Source of the DNA: Opitutia bacterium
GTDB taxonomy: Bacteria; Verrucomicrobiota; Verrucomicrobiia; Opitutales; JABJCN01
Assembly (NCBI GenBank): GCA_018668635.1
Contig: JABJCN010000202.1
Span: 1-52,759, forward strand
Length of the DNA stretch: 52,759 nt
Direction: 5' to 3'
Shown: positions 1 to 9,956 of the stretch, piece by piece
Numbering within the stretch: the stretch's first letter is position 1
Layout of the letters: each line of letters starts with the position of its first letter
Made by a program: the position numbers and the translations under genes
The notes under the pieces: model-generated
Database searches by the model: none
Seen by the model: the letters and a program-made list of their open reading frames with translations, nothing else
Told to the model about the DNA's origin: nothing

Positions 1-2
1 AA

Positions 3-83
3 CCTAATGCAGGGATTTATGATGTTCGCTGGACATACACGAGTGGTCTAGCTGACCAAGAATCTGGTAACATATCCTGGTAA
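3..83 (+). CDS. Possible C-terminal end of a gene cut by the left edge
   Basis: The third forward frame is open from the window edge to a TAA at 81-83 and gives 26 residues ending in GNISW. The composition (aromatic and polar residues, YDVRWTYTSG) looks like the end of a secreted or structural protein, but the stretch is too short to assign a family. It would converge on the tRNA gene. An open frame of this length at an edge can arise by chance, so this is only a possibility. Confidence 0.25.
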   Translation, partial: PNAGIYDVRWTYTSGLADQESGNISW

Positions 84-106
84 TCAGGTTTAATAACCAG
101 GTTAAA

Positions 107-182
107 TGGTACCGGACCTGGGACTCGAACCCAGAACCAATTGATTAAGAGTCAACTGCTCTGCCAATTGAGCTAGTCCGGC
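107..182 (-). tRNA. tRNA-Lys (anticodon CTT)
   Basis: Read on the minus strand, the sequence folds into a full cloverleaf. The acceptor stem is GCCGGAC/GTCCGGT with a terminal G-U pair, the D stem is GCTC/GAGC, the anticodon stem is GTTGA/TCAAT around the loop CTCTTAA, and the T stem is CTGGG/CCCAG with loop TTCGAGT. Positions 34-36 of the tRNA read CTT, so it decodes AAG lysine codons. The discriminator A and the CCA end are encoded (positions 110-107). A weak promoter-like pair (TTGCGC, 16-base spacer, CAAAAT) lies just upstream on the same strand. Confidence 0.96.
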
Positions 183-259
183 AAAAGAGCGACAAATTTT
201 GGCAACGATCCAACATGGCGCAAGCCAGAAATCAAAGAAAATACACATGAAAACCCAAG

Positions 260-1546
260 CTATCCGATGCTCTTGCTTACTTGGAAAATGCTGGATACCA
301 TGACGTAAGCGACCACTGCGACAATGGCAAATGCCACAGTTAGAGAACCGGATGAAACGAGTACAGTCATGCGGTTCATTCGCTGGGAAAGCTGCTCACG
401 AAAGGATTTTGTGATTTCAGTAAGACTGTGGACAAGATTACCCGTGTCCTCCCCTACCGAAAGAATATCAAGGGAAAGGTCCGGCATAAAGTGATTATGG
501 CGCAAGGCAACGGAGACCGCGACTCCCTCATTAACTTGAGCTCGCGTAGCATTAAAACGATCGCGAAGGTCTCGGTTATCAATGGTTCTCTCCGTCAGTC
601 GTAGAGCCTCCGTAGTGGTTAGCCCACTGGCAAGAAGAGTGGCTAAAAGGTTACTTGTCTGAAAAAGATTACTGTAAAGAGTGATTGGTCCGATAAGGGG
701 CATTCGAAGAAGAATACCATCAGTGACCTTTCGTCCCTTCTCCGAACGACGCCACTGCATAAAGCCGAGGCCAAATATAAGAAATGCACCAAGAATAAAG
801 GGGCCTCCAACCTGCATAAGTTCTCCACTCTCAATTAACAGGTGAGCCGCAAGATTTCTTTTGCCACCTAGTTGGCTGAGCATATTATCAATCTGTGGCA
901 TAAGGAAAGTAAGCACCATGATGATGACCGCAATGGCCACGCAAATGATAAAAACAGGGTAAACAAGGCTACCGAGAACCTTGGCCTTGATTTCGCGTCG
1001 CTCATCCATGTAGGTGACGATTTTTTCAAGAATTGGAACAAGCTCACCCGTTTGCTCTCCAGCCTCAATGACATAAATTACAGATGACCCAAATACGGAG
1101 GGCATTGTAGCCAACGAAGCAGCGAGGGTGCGACCCTCGCTTAATTCCTTCCATAATTGGCTACAAATTGACTTCATTTGAGGATCACTAATGCGTTGGC
1201 TAAGAAGACGAACGGAGTCTCCGAGTGGCATGCCACTGGAATGAAGTTCAAGGAGACGTTTTAGAAAATTAAGTCCGACCAACTCCTTGGAAGTAAAACG
1301 GCTCTTAACCTTGAGACTGGATTTTCCGGTTTTAGTCGCCGGACTTTCAGCTTTTTTATCAGGCTTGGTTATATTCTTACGATTACCGCCTGTAGCCTTT
1401 TTCTCTGATTTTTCTTCAGTAAGAGAGAGGATTTGGCGTGTCTTTCCTCGAAGTTGACCAATAGCCAAATGGCGATCCGCAGCTTCAACAGTTCCTTTCT
1501 TCGTACGACCAGAAGCAGTGACTGCCTTGTAATTAAACTTAGGCAT
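260..1546 (-). CDS. gspF: Type II secretion inner-membrane platform protein GspF
   Basis: This is the polytopic inner-membrane protein of the T2SS/type IV pilus family that couples the GspE ATPase to pseudopilus assembly. The 428 residues show the family layout. A short N-terminal domain (1-45) is followed by a Lys-rich linker and then two T2SSF domains (about 88-215 and 290-420), each with the conserved acidic Gly motif (EAGEQTGEL at 161-169, SVGEDTGNL at 363-371). Membrane segments lie at about 194-216, 248-264 and 399-421. The length is close to the usual 400-410 plus the linker. It is the last gene of the T2SS operon, 3 bases after gspE. The Lys/Thr-rich linker (46-85) is longer than in typical GspF. 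A PilC of a type IV pilus is the alternative, but the neighbouring gspG-M genes favour T2SS. Confidence 0.93.
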   Translation of the reverse strand: MPKFNYKAVTASGRTKKGTVEAADRHLAIGQLRGKTRQILSLTEEKSEKKATGGNRKNITKPDKKAESPATKTGKSSLKVKSRFTSKELVGLNFLKRLLELHSSGMPLGDSVRLLSQRISDPQMKSICSQLWKELSEGRTLAASLATMPSVFGSSVIYVIEAGEQTGELVPILEKIVTYMDERREIKAKVLGSLVYPVFIICVAIAVIIMVLTFLMPQIDNMLSQLGGKRNLAAHLLIESGELMQVGGPFILGAFLIFGLGFMQWRRSEKGRKVTDGILLRMPLIGPITLYSNLFQTSNLLATLLASGLTTTEALRLTERTIDNRDLRDRFNATRAQVNEGVAVSVALRHNHFMPDLSLDILSVGEDTGNLVHSLTEITKSFREQLSQRMNRMTVLVSSGSLTVAFAIVAVVAYVMVSSIFQVSKSIG

Positions 1547-1549
1547 GGT

Positions 1550-3250
1550 CTAATCTATATTCTCTTCCTCCTCCGCCATCTCTGCATAACGCATAATGTC
1601 AGGAAGAGAGGTGAGACCACGCTTAACCTGTTCCCATCCACACTTTTGCAAAGAACGCATACCTTGGGCCAGGGCAGTTTCACGGATGATCCTGGCAGAA
1701 GCCTTTTCGACGATTAAGCCATGAATCTCTTCACTGACAACAAGAACTTCAAAGATGCCCACGCGACCACGATAACCGCGGCCACCACAACGATCACACC
1801 CGGCAGGTTTACGTATAAGGTGAGCATTGGAAACTTCTGAAATATCTATACCAAGAGAGAGTAATTGGCTACGCAGTAGGTCCTCATTCAATTCCACAGG
1901 CTCGGCACAGTGGGCACAAAGCCGGCGCACAAGGCGCTGGGCGATAATCATCTCCACGGAGGAGGCAATCAGGAATGGTTCGATGTCCATATCGATCAGA
2001 CGAGTTAAGGCACCAGGGGCATCATTGGTGTGCAATGTGCTCAGAACAAGGTGGCCCGTAAGAGAGGCACGAATGCCTATGTCTGCTGTTTCCCTGTCTC
2101 GGATTTCCCCAACCATAATAACATCAGGGTCCTGTCGAAGAATATGCCGAAGAGCTGCGGCAAAATCGAGGCCTATTTCATGGTGGATTTGCGTCTGGTT
2201 AACACCTGGTACCTCATATTCGATAGGGTCTTCAACAGTGATAATACGGCGCTCAGGGTGGTTGATCTTGCGCAGGAAGGCAGTAAGCGAAGTTGATTTG
2301 CCAGCACCTGTAGGACCCGTAACCAAGATGATGCCATGAGGACGTGCCAGTGCTTGATTCACCTTGTCCTCATCATCAGGAAGAAGGCCGAGTTCACGCA
2401 CGGACAGGGGTTGAGATTTCTCGTTGAGAAGTCGAAGGCTTATGCTCTCCGCGTACATGGTGGGAAATGTGGATACACGAATATCCATCTCTGTCTTTCC
2501 GTCATTGAATGTAATGCGACCATCTTGTGGGCGACGCTTTTCAGAGATATTGAGCTTCGCCATAATCTTTAGACGAGATATAATGGCATCTTGAACACGC
2601 ACCAGATTGTCGGGAAGACGGACAGGGACAAGCTCGCCATCGATTCGATAGCGAATCTGAATATCATCCCTTAAAGGCTCGAAATGAATGTCAGTTGCAC
2701 GCTCGCCAATAGCGCGATGTATGACCTCATTTACGAAACGGATGATAGCTGCATTTTCATCCTCTTCCTCAATATCTTCCTCATCAAAACCAAACTCGTC
2801 GAGATGCGATGACTCAAGAGAATCTGCCCCAACACCAAACTTCTGGGTAATGGTTGCGGAAATCAGCTCAGGAGGACCGAGGTTCCAGCGTGGAGCCTTA
2901 CCACATATGGCAAAAACCCACTTATCCATCGATGGCTCAGGAGGCCAAACCGTGACAAGTTCTAGATATGCAGAATCTTCTTCGGCACTTTTTATCGGTA
3001 GACATTGGAATTCATTTATAAGCCGAAGAGGAATTTTTCCAGTTGGCTCATCCTCCATTTCGAAATCAACAAGTATAGGTATACCACAATCTTCAGACAG
3101 TTGTGTAAGCGCTTCATCCGGTTCCTTGTCGTGCATTTCCGCAAAGTGCCGAAGGCGGTCCTCTTTGGGAAGTTCCGCAAGATTATCTATCTGTTCATCA
3201 CTCAAATCCTTGAGCCAAGCTTGTTCGACGAGATTTCCGTTAGTAAGCAT
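1550..3250 (-). CDS. gspE: Type II secretion assembly ATPase GspE
   Basis: This is the cytoplasmic hexameric ATPase that powers pseudopilus assembly. In its 566 residues, an N-terminal docking region (about 1-150) and an acidic linker ([10 protein letters not shown], about 156-165) precede the catalytic core. The core has Walker A GPTGAGKS (312-319), an Asp box around [10 protein letters not shown] (337-346), Walker [11 protein letters not shown] (375-384) and a His box STLHTND (404-410). The zinc-type tetracysteine is complete (C445, C448, C485, C488), as in GspE/PilB. The start is an ATG without a Shine-Dalgarno. It lies between the GspC-like gene and gspF on the same strand. PilB is the alternative name; the operon context decides for GspE. 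Confidence 0.95.
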   Translation of the reverse strand: MLTNGNLVEQAWLKDLSDEQIDNLAELPKEDRLRHFAEMHDKEPDEALTQLSEDCGIPILVDFEMEDEPTGKIPLRLINEFQCLPIKSAEEDSAYLELVTVWPPEPSMDKWVFAICGKAPRWNLGPPELISATITQKFGVGADSLESSHLDEFGFDEEDIEEEDENAAIIRFVNEVIHRAIGERATDIHFEPLRDDIQIRYRIDGELVPVRLPDNLVRVQDAIISRLKIMAKLNISEKRRPQDGRITFNDGKTEMDIRVSTFPTMYAESISLRLLNEKSQPLSVRELGLLPDDEDKVNQALARPHGIILVTGPTGAGKSTSLTAFLRKINHPERRIITVEDPIEYEVPGVNQTQIHHEIGLDFAAALRHILRQDPDVIMVGEIRDRETADIGIRASLTGHLVLSTLHTNDAPGALTRLIDMDIEPFLIASSVEMIIAQRLVRRLCAHCAEPVELNEDLLRSQLLSLGIDISEVSNAHLIRKPAGCDRCGGRGYRGRVGIFEVLVVSEEIHGLIVEKASARIIRETALAQGMRSLQKCGWEQVKRGLTSLPDIMRYAEMAEEEENID

Positions 3251-3285
3251 GAGGGGAAAGAAAGCAGTTATTGAGCAAATTGAAA

Positions 3286-3840
3286 TTACTTGCCGGGGGT
3301 AACAATTCGGCGACGGGGGATTGGTACATTCGGCCTGTTAACCGGAGGCTTGGAGGTCGATGGTTTTATAGGGGCCTTTGGAGTCGGTTTTTTAGGGACT
3401 GCCTTTAAATGGGCAATTGGTGTTGGGGTCCCGGATGGGCTTTTCATGTTCAAGACTTCCCGGTGACCACTTTCTTCAATGGTGATAGACTTGTTCTCGC
3501 GGTCGAACTCAAGGATGGAAAGTTTGTTGCCGGAACCGCTCTTGTCCTTGAGTACGATCCAACTGGCCTTATTCGTGCGCTTGTCGAAGATGCAGAAACG
3601 CCAAAGGCCACGGAGACGAACAAAGCCGCGTAATTCGAGGTTTTGCTGAAGCCGCGGGGGAGCCTTGGGTGGCGGCGGGGCCTTTTTCTTTTGCTGGGCG
3701 GCTATATTTGCCTTGTAACCCGGGGGAAGGAAAGGGGAATCATCTGCCAAATTACGATTCCGCTGTGCATTAAGGCGTCCCAGCACACAGAAAGCACAGC
3801 CTCCAACAAGAAGTACATGACGAAGATGGGATCTAAACAT
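3286..3840 (-). CDS. Putative GspC/PilP-like T2SS periplasmic protein
   Basis: The family is not recognised with certainty. From the ATG at 3840 the product has 184 residues: a signal-peptide-like or anchor segment (hydrophobic [13 protein letters not shown], possible cleavage after LNA), a Pro/Lys-rich stretch ([12 protein letters not shown]), and a compact beta-rich region of about 70 residues ([18 protein letters not shown]...). A second Pro/Lys-rich tail ends the protein. Position (between gspD and gspE) and layout match the GspC/PilP role of linking the secretin to the inner-membrane platform. Purines (GAAAGAGGAGGG) sit directly against the ATG at 3840, which is unusually close for a Shine-Dalgarno. 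A TTG at 3894 would add 18 residues, and an ATG at 3873 would add 11. The function is inferred from context. Confidence 0.7.
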   Translation of the reverse strand: MFRSHLRHVLLVGGCAFCVLGRLNAQRNRNLADDSPFLPPGYKANIAAQQKKKAPPPPKAPPRLQQNLELRGFVRLRGLWRFCIFDKRTNKASWIVLKDKSGSGNKLSILEFDRENKSITIEESGHREVLNMKSPSGTPTPIAHLKAVPKKPTPKAPIKPSTSKPPVNRPNVPIPRRRIVTPGK

Positions 3841-3900
3841 CCCTCCTCTTTCATGCTGGCCGTGAATATCCATTGCCGATGCGCGTTGAAACAAGATGAT

Positions 3901-6012
3901 TTAAAACTGGTTTTTCTGCAGGCCAAGCCAATCACGAATGCGGGCGGATGCCTTCTTCTCCTCGTCCGTGAGCGCTTTCAGTGTGTTAAAGGCACCGTTC
4001 TCAGTAAACTGTTTAATATCCTTACCATGGTGAAGCTTTTCAATACGGTCCTGCGCAAGTTTGCTGGCAGCATCCACAGTATTAACAACATGGGGCTTAA
4101 TAAAAATAATCAACTCCTTTACATTACCCTCCTTCGCACGAGAACCCAGTAATGCACCAATGATGGGAATCTGCCCGAAGGGGCCCGAACGGTTGTCAGT
4201 GTCTGAGGTGCGTAGACTCTGTAGACCGCCCATGATAATGACCTCCTGGTCTCCCACACTAACAAAGGAATTGGCCTCCCGCTTCATGATCACAGGCTGT
4301 TCGTTTTCGTTAACCGAGACCATTTCGCCAACGTCCTCAATCTTCTGTTCAATCTCCATCTGGATGACACCGTTCTGGCCAATCAGCGGCTTCACCTTGA
4401 GCTGGATGCCAATATCCCGATATTGAACCTGACTGCTGGCATAACCTGCAGTGTAACTACTACTCTGGGTTGAAGTGATGATGGGGCGGGATTCACTAAC
4501 GTTGATTACAGCCTCCTGATTGTGGGTGGTCAGGATTGCAGGACTCGAGAGGACTCGAACATTGGAACTGCTCTTGGCTGCCTGCCAGACAAAGTCGAGC
4601 GAATACCGCCCACTAATACCGGAAAGGGCCCCCGTCATGAGATCAAATGTGAAGTTTTCAGAAGAATTATTGGTCGTCTGCCCTTCCCCAAGTGTTTGAT
4701 TGATGTTAAAGTTGGTTTTAAAGGCTTCAATCCCGCGCTTCATGTTCTTGGTTAAAGAGACCTCGGCAATAATGGCCTCTATTCGTACCTGTGGCAAAAG
4801 GACGTCAATCTGCTCTATCAGGTCGCCAATGTAATCAATATCACTCTGGGTTCCGGAGGCGACAATGGCATTACTTCGCTCATCAGCGACGATTATCACG
4901 AAGTCACTAAATTGAAGGTTTTTATCTGAGAGCTTCGAGGAAGCTGATACACTTGTAGGTTTTGGAGTTGCAGGCTTGGCCGCGGTCGTTGTGGGCTTGG
5001 TTGGGGAATTGCCTGAACGGATGGAACTGCCACTTTTGCGACTGGCTTGATTCCGTACAGATTGTTGGTTGCTGATGACCTGATTAATGAGAGCCTCCAC
5101 CTCCTTGGCTTGGGCATGCATGACCTTGAAAACCTTGCTCTTGGTTCTGGGTTCAACATTCACATCAAGCTGTGAAATGATTTTCTCCAGAATGGGAAGA
5201 TTACTACGGTGTGTTAAAACCATAAGCTGGTTGGTCCGCTCATCAGCCTCAATCACAGTATTGCCTTCAAGGTATTTCTTGAGCGGTCCCTGAGCAAGTC
5301 CGTCAAAACGCTGCTTCATCTCAGAGGCATCCATGTGCTCCATGTTAAAGAATTTCAACTCAACAAAGTCCGCCGGTTGATCAATATCATCAAGAAGTGT
5401 TCGAACACGCTGAAGGTTCAACAGCGCATCAGTACAAAGAAAACTATTGGACTTTTCGAAAATAACGGTGGTTCCAACGCCAGGTGTGAGAAAGGGCTGA
5501 ATCTTTGGCAAGGCCTGTTCCACAGTGAGATAATCCAGTTTGAAATAGGTACTGTAGATTTTTTGGCTGGCAGGAAGTTCCTCCACTTTTTCAGGCTGGA
5601 TAAAATCGGGGACCTGGGCGTTTACACCGGCTGCCGGAAGTACACGAAAGAATTTTTCATTATCACCAAGGCCTGTAATGGTAATCCCATTTAAGCTAAG
5701 CAGACTCTCTATCACCAAGATAGCCTCATCCAACGTAATTTCCTGACCGTTGCCCTCAGCATTAAAATTAAGCTTAACGTTTGGAAGATTTTGAGCACGA
5801 ATGGACAACTTACCAGTTAGCTCCTCTAGTAGTTTTATAACCTCATGGGTCTCTGAGTCTACAAGAGCAAGGGGAATGAGCTCGACTATGGTTGGCTCAG
5901 CAGGAGGGGGGACAACAGGCTGTGCCCAAAGGCCATGGGTGAGGCCAGCAAGGGCAAGACACGCCCCAAAGATTCCGTTTCGCAGGATGGCAGGTATTGG
6001 CAATCGATTCAT
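3901..6012 (-). CDS. gspD: Type II secretion outer-membrane secretin GspD
   Basis: This is the multimeric outer-membrane channel of the T2SS. The 703-residue protein starts with a Sec signal peptide (about 1-30, ending GLWAQ). It continues with an N0 domain (about 42-125), N1-N3 repeats separated by a Ser/Thr/Pro-rich linker (about 320-355), and the secretin core (about 410-655). The core contains VRIEAIIAEVSL, VLSSPAILTTHNQEA and, near the end, the secretin signature region PIIGALLGSR...KELIIFIKPHVV. No lipobox cysteine follows the signal peptide and no pilotin gene is recognised nearby. It is 3 bases downstream of the GspM-like gene and upstream of the GspC-like gene. The short C-terminal extension (about 660-703) could be a pilotin-binding S-domain (inference). 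Confidence 0.94.
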   Translation of the reverse strand: MNRLPIPAILRNGIFGACLALAGLTHGLWAQPVVPPPAEPTIVELIPLALVDSETHEVIKLLEELTGKLSIRAQNLPNVKLNFNAEGNGQEITLDEAILVIESLLSLNGITITGLGDNEKFFRVLPAAGVNAQVPDFIQPEKVEELPASQKIYSTYFKLDYLTVEQALPKIQPFLTPGVGTTVIFEKSNSFLCTDALLNLQRVRTLLDDIDQPADFVELKFFNMEHMDASEMKQRFDGLAQGPLKKYLEGNTVIEADERTNQLMVLTHRSNLPILEKIISQLDVNVEPRTKSKVFKVMHAQAKEVEALINQVISNQQSVRNQASRKSGSSIRSGNSPTKPTTTAAKPATPKPTSVSASSKLSDKNLQFSDFVIIVADERSNAIVASGTQSDIDYIGDLIEQIDVLLPQVRIEAIIAEVSLTKNMKRGIEAFKTNFNINQTLGEGQTTNNSSENFTFDLMTGALSGISGRYSLDFVWQAAKSSSNVRVLSSPAILTTHNQEAVINVSESRPIITSTQSSSYTAGYASSQVQYRDIGIQLKVKPLIGQNGVIQMEIEQKIEDVGEMVSVNENEQPVIMKREANSFVSVGDQEVIIMGGLQSLRTSDTDNRSGPFGQIPIIGALLGSRAKEGNVKELIIFIKPHVVNTVDAASKLAQDRIEKLHHGKDIKQFTENGAFNTLKALTDEEKKASARIRDWLGLQKNQF

Positions 6013-6015
6013 GGA

Positions 6016-6531
6016 TTATTGCTTCTTGAGTTCAAATGATGTGATTTCAAAGACGGCGTCGAGCTTACGGGGATCTTTCCGGTCCGCTATAATACGGGCG
6101 TTCTCAAGAGAAATATATGGCTCTCCCTGAAGCGCATTATCAAACTGGATCAGGGAGGCAATGGGTTCATCCCTGAAACGAACAGGGACGGTGTGGACGC
6201 TAAAAATATCACCCTCCTGAGTACGTGAGGTGGAAAGAGTCGGGTTCATTCGTTCCGCCATAGCTTCAACACGGGCAAAAAGCTGATCCTTATCATAAGT
6301 GCGACTGGAATCAAACTTACCTTGCTGAATCTTAAGCTCGGCATCAATCTCAGATTCACGGGAAATCAGTAGTTCCTGACCCTCAAGCATTTTCTTCTGG
6401 GTACCTGTGACTTGTAAAGTTTCCACTATCCGACCCAAGGCAGCAAGGCCCCAGAAAAGCAGGACAAACCAAAGAAAACCAATAAAAAGTGTCTTCTCGC
6501 GAAGAGTGAATCTTTGATATAGCTCAAACAT
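6016..6531 (-). CDS. GspM/PilO-like T2SS inner-membrane protein
   Basis: The 171 residues have a short cytoplasmic N-terminus, one membrane segment (about 14-35), a coiled-coil-like stretch (about 36-90) and a small alpha/beta domain ending in FELKKQ. This is the layout of GspM/PilO, the partner of GspL/PilN. Sequence similarity is too weak to see by eye, so the name rests on size, topology and its place between the GspL-like gene (5 bases upstream) and gspD. It would act in the inner-membrane platform. Confidence 0.75.
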   Translation of the reverse strand: MFELYQRFTLREKTLFIGFLWFVLLFWGLAALGRIVETLQVTGTQKKMLEGQELLISRESEIDAELKIQQGKFDSSRTYDKDQLFARVEAMAERMNPTLSTSRTQEGDIFSVHTVPVRFRDEPIASLIQFDNALQGEPYISLENARIIADRKDPRKLDAVFEITSFELKKQ

Positions 6532-6536
6532 AAAAT

Positions 6537-7970
6537 CTAATTCGGTAAAACAGGAGGAGGGGAAGATGGCGAAGCAGGTGGCCCATTCGGAGGACGATTC
6601 AAGGGTTGCGCGACAGGAATGGCCAGTGGACCAGAGGCGGGCTCTGGGACAGGTGAAGGAATCGGACTTGTCGATACTGGTAAAGTTTCAGCCTCGGGTT
6701 CCTCGGGCTTTACCGGAGGGAAAGAGGCCTCCAGCTCAAATGTGGTTTTGCCACCGCTTGTCTTCATTGAGGTTTCAACACCTAAAACCCTTTCGGACGA
6801 AATGAGGGCTTGCTTGAAAGTGTTTACTTCTCCGCCGTTTATGGCAAAACCCTTAATATTGATGACATTCCCCTCCTTGGCCTCAATCGACTGAAAATAG
6901 AGCCCTCCAACCCGATAATCATTAAGTACTTGGAGCATGATAAAGGGGCGCAGATTATTCGTCGAAAGCTGTTCGATCTTGGAAAGCAGTTCCCTCTTGG
7001 CCATGATCTCTGCTACTTGGGGGGTATTGTCAGTAACCCTCTTGGCCATTGACGCGGCCCAATTATCACCGGTAAATGTCAAAAACTCAAAAAAAACAAG
7101 TACCACGGCTGCGATGCCTGCCACTAATAATGCCAAACCGAGATACTCCTCCATTAGACGGTTTTTCTTGGCCTGCTTGGTAAAGGCAGGCTCACGAATA
7201 TCAGACGACCATAGTTCAGTCTGACCATCCAAGACATGCTCGGGTTCAGGAAGCGGGGCATCAACCTCATCCCAGACATGTTCAAGATGGAGACTCCCTC
7301 CTTTCTTGGAATATGAGTAACCCTTATCCCGCAACCATGCACGCTGAACATCGTAACGCCTATCCTCTGGAATCATCTTGTAGAGTCGAGCCCGAACAGT
7401 CTCGATATCAGCACGAGATGGTTCAGGTAAGACATCTGATTCTTCCTCCTCGTCAGAATGCGGTTTTGGAACCTCAACGGGCAGGGAGAAAATCATTGGC
7501 AACAAAATGGCTTCCGCATCATTCCCGGACACTTGCTCGTCTTCATCTTCAGAGTCATGGACTGGTGCCGGTGAAAAGCCTGGATATAGGAAAAGGGTAA
7601 GGCTTCCATCACCATAGTGAAAAAATCCAGTTGGTGTTTCATACACGGTTCCAAGTGCAGAAATGAAGGAAGGTAAAACCTGGTGGTAATTTTCCAGATC
7701 GCGAAATCCTGCTTTGGCTAAGGATTCAAATGTTGCGAGATAAACCAGCATCCAAGGATAGGATGGATTCTTGTAATAGCCCCATGCAAGTTGTTCAGGC
7801 GGGAAAGGAGACAGCCCAGAAACTGTCATTTCTGCAAAATCTTCGAGCCCTGATGGTTCCACGGTTGCCGGCACTTCAACATATTCACAAAAAAAGAGAT
7901 GACCAGGCAACTTCAGGATGCCCGGCGGCTCATCTGCGGATGAAGGGGTTAGGAATTTTGGAAGTTTCAC
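6537..7970 (-). CDS. GspL-like T2SS inner-membrane protein with proline-rich tail
   Basis: The product has 477 residues. The cytoplasmic part (1-270) would correspond to the actin-like fold of GspL. It includes a very acidic stretch (SEDEDEQ, DEEEESD at about 140-180), and a single membrane segment follows (about 277-299). The periplasmic part (300-420) has a ferredoxin-like PilN/GspL appearance, and the last 55 residues are Pro-rich (NRPPNGPPASP). GspL anchors GspE to the membrane. The start is GTG at 7970, because an in-frame stop lies only four codons upstream. No Shine-Dalgarno is visible. A 124-base gap separates it from gspK. The proline-rich tail is not usual for GspL and may contact the cell wall or a partner (inference). 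Confidence 0.75.
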   Translation of the reverse strand: MKLPKFLTPSSADEPPGILKLPGHLFFCEYVEVPATVEPSGLEDFAEMTVSGLSPFPPEQLAWGYYKNPSYPWMLVYLATFESLAKAGFRDLENYHQVLPSFISALGTVYETPTGFFHYGDGSLTLFLYPGFSPAPVHDSEDEDEQVSGNDAEAILLPMIFSLPVEVPKPHSDEEEESDVLPEPSRADIETVRARLYKMIPEDRRYDVQRAWLRDKGYSYSKKGGSLHLEHVWDEVDAPLPEPEHVLDGQTELWSSDIREPAFTKQAKKNRLMEEYLGLALLVAGIAAVVLVFFEFLTFTGDNWAASMAKRVTDNTPQVAEIMAKRELLSKIEQLSTNNLRPFIMLQVLNDYRVGGLYFQSIEAKEGNVINIKGFAINGGEVNTFKQALISSERVLGVETSMKTSGGKTTFELEASFPPVKPEEPEAETLPVSTSPIPSPVPEPASGPLAIPVAQPLNRPPNGPPASPSSPPPVLPN

Positions 7971-8094
7971 AATTCTGTATCAGGGAAAACCTTCAGCCCC
8001 AAAGGGACGCTGGACATGGAGAATGTTCTTAATGATATGATTTTAGGACAGAAATGAAGGCGATTGGATATAGCCTGCATTTTTCCGGAGTCCA

Positions 8095-9222
8095 TCAAAA
8101 TATCCGGTTTTCGGAGATATGAATAACATCAAAAGGATAGTATCCGCTCCCTCCGGAAGAAGACTTGTTCCCCGTAGATCTACTAGATGAAGGTTTACGG
8201 ACACGGGAGGGTGAGTTTTGGCCTCTCCCGGCATTCTGTGTCCGTGCCTGGGCCGCGCTACCCTTAGGGCCAACAAGTGTATCAATTAAAAATATGGATG
8301 CGCCACGTGAGACCTTGACCTCAATACGAAACATTTGGCTGGTAGCCCCAAACAAGTTGCTGGGCGGCGCACCACCCCCGGCGGTCAATCCTGCGCCAAA
8401 TCCGGGAATCTGATTCATATTGGTTAGCCATGGGTCATCACCTGTTCCAGTCAGGTTATCGGGTCCGCGCAAGTGCTGTTGGAGGTATTCGCCATCAAAT
8501 CCTCCCATTCTGGCCAGTACATTAAGGACAAGGCCCTGCGCCGCATTGACATTGACCGGATGCTGGTTGTGAAGGGATACCGACTGCTTGAAAGATTGGA
8601 AAAACTGGTTTGGGGTACCATCATCTTCATTAAAAAATTGTTCATCAAAACCTTGGATGAGTTTTAATTCATCGAAGTCCTTAAGCATCTCGTTCGATGG
8701 CTTATATTCCTTGCTGTCGAGCTCGTAATCATCCTTTTCTGCACCGTTGAGACGTTTGAGATCATCCTTATCCATCCAGTCAATCAGGGAATCCGTCAGA
8801 ATCTCAGCATCAGAAAGATCGATTCCCATTTCCTCAAAAAGCAGATTCCAGATTTGTACGTTATTATGGTTGATCGGAAGCTTGCCTGACTCATCGGTAA
8901 TCTTTACCTCTGACTTAATACCCTCTGGAAGAGGAATATTTGAATAACCAAGAGGATCACCCCAGCCTTGAACGGGACGATAAAGTTGACCGTCAATTTC
9001 TCTGATTTCATGTAATGTCGCCAAAGCGGCATCAAATACACAATAAGCCTGGCTACGAAGATCCTCCTGCCCCTGAAACTGGCTCTGGTACTCAATCTCC
9101 CGGGTGGCCTCGGTAATAAACTTGAGAATGACAATCGACATCAAAAAGAGGATTACCAGAACGCCGATCAGAATACTGCCCCTGGACCTGCAGGAATATT
9201 TTCCCTTTTGAGAAGTTCCCAT
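8095..9222 (-). CDS. gspK: Type II secretion minor pseudopilin GspK
   Basis: GspK caps the pseudopilus tip together with GspI and GspJ. The 375-residue protein has a basic leader and a prepilin-type site (RSRG then SILIGVLVILFL). The usual Glu at position +5 is absent, as is typical of GspK. A large globular domain follows the hydrophobic helix and carries the GspK helix-hairpin features (ITDESGKLPIN, SLIDWMDKDD, PVNVNAA). The C-terminal 60 residues are Ser/Arg/Gly-rich. Its ATG overlaps the gspJ stop by one base (TAATG), indicating translational coupling. Confidence 0.9.
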   Translation of the reverse strand: MGTSQKGKYSCRSRGSILIGVLVILFLMSIVILKFITEATREIEYQSQFQGQEDLRSQAYCVFDAALATLHEIREIDGQLYRPVQGWGDPLGYSNIPLPEGIKSEVKITDESGKLPINHNNVQIWNLLFEEMGIDLSDAEILTDSLIDWMDKDDLKRLNGAEKDDYELDSKEYKPSNEMLKDFDELKLIQGFDEQFFNEDDGTPNQFFQSFKQSVSLHNQHPVNVNAAQGLVLNVLARMGGFDGEYLQQHLRGPDNLTGTGDDPWLTNMNQIPGFGAGLTAGGGAPPSNLFGATSQMFRIEVKVSRGASIFLIDTLVGPKGSAAQARTQNAGRGQNSPSRVRKPSSSRSTGNKSSSGGSGYYPFDVIHISENRIF

Positions 9223-9956
9223 TAGAACAAAGGAGCGTCCTTCTCGCTCGGCGGTAGAGGCACATAGGAAACAAAAGCATCATCTTCGTGGTCCTCATCA
9301 AAACGAAAAATAAACTTAAGGAAATCAGGCATCACAAACTTATCGTTCTCTTCCAATGGATCCTCCTCTGTCTCCCACTCCTCCTTATCCTTGTCATAAT
9401 AGCAGTATTCAATACGAGAGACAAAGGGACTCAATGTGGTGCGGAAAAGATCATCCACCTCTTCAATCTCCTCCTCACCATCCCGCGTCGCAATGAGTGG
9501 ATACCAGAGAAAGGAGAGACCTTCCTCCTCATTAAAGACGAGGTAACAAACCACACTGGAAGCCAAAGGTGGATTGGAAATCAGGACAGCCGGTGGTTGC
9601 TTTAGGTAAAAACGAAGGTAGGGATCATCCAGCGTGGTCTCTCCGGGAGGGTTCTCCCAGCGCAGCCCAGCAAGATTGCCGGTTGTCCCAAGAGAACTAA
9701 ATCCACTATCAGCCTCCTTGAATACCCGAATCAAGAAGGTTGTGAGACTTTCCTTGTGGTGCATGTAATGTCGATCACTCCAGTCATGGGTCCAAATTTT
9801 TCCCAGTGAAACAAGATGCATCATTGAAGCAGCAAGAATAAATCCGCCAAGGGTCAACGCAATGAGAACCTCAATAAGAGTAAACCCACGGCGAGTAGTC
9901 AGGCCACGAAGCGGAATCTTTACACTCCATTTCTCTAAGAGATGCCTCATCACCAA
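9222..9956 (-). CDS. gspJ: Type II secretion minor pseudopilin GspJ
   Basis: The 244-residue product has a prepilin peptidase site TRRG followed by FTLIEVLIALTLGGFIL, with the conserved Glu at +5 of the mature protein. The remaining region is a beta-rich globular domain with a markedly acidic middle and end (DGEEEIEEVDD, FDEDHEDDAF). Size and the position between the gspI and gspK homologues assign it as GspJ. It overlaps gspI by 7 bases and gspK by 1 base. The acidic patches could bind calcium, as in other pseudopilins (inference). Confidence 0.85.
   Translation of the reverse strand: MVMRHLLEKWSVKIPLRGLTTRRGFTLIEVLIALTLGGFILAASMMHLVSLGKIWTHDWSDRHYMHHKESLTTFLIRVFKEADSGFSSLGTTGNLAGLRWENPPGETTLDDPYLRFYLKQPPAVLISNPPLASSVVCYLVFNEEEGLSFLWYPLIATRDGEEEIEEVDDLFRTTLSPFVSRIEYCYYDKDKEEWETEEDPLEENDKFVMPDFLKFIFRFDEDHEDDAFVSYVPLPPSEKDAPLF

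Noticed and set aside
77-101. Hairpin CCTGGT...ACCAGG beside the tRNA gene as a terminator
   Set aside because: The stem has six pairs with a long loop and no T-run on either strand.
1827-2339. 170-codon forward frame opposite gspE
   Set aside because: It is fully inside gspE, which has all family motifs. The forward product is Ser/Arg-rich with no recognisable fold.
2688-3302. 204-codon forward frame opposite the start of gspE
   Set aside because: It is an antisense shadow of gspE with low-complexity Ser runs.
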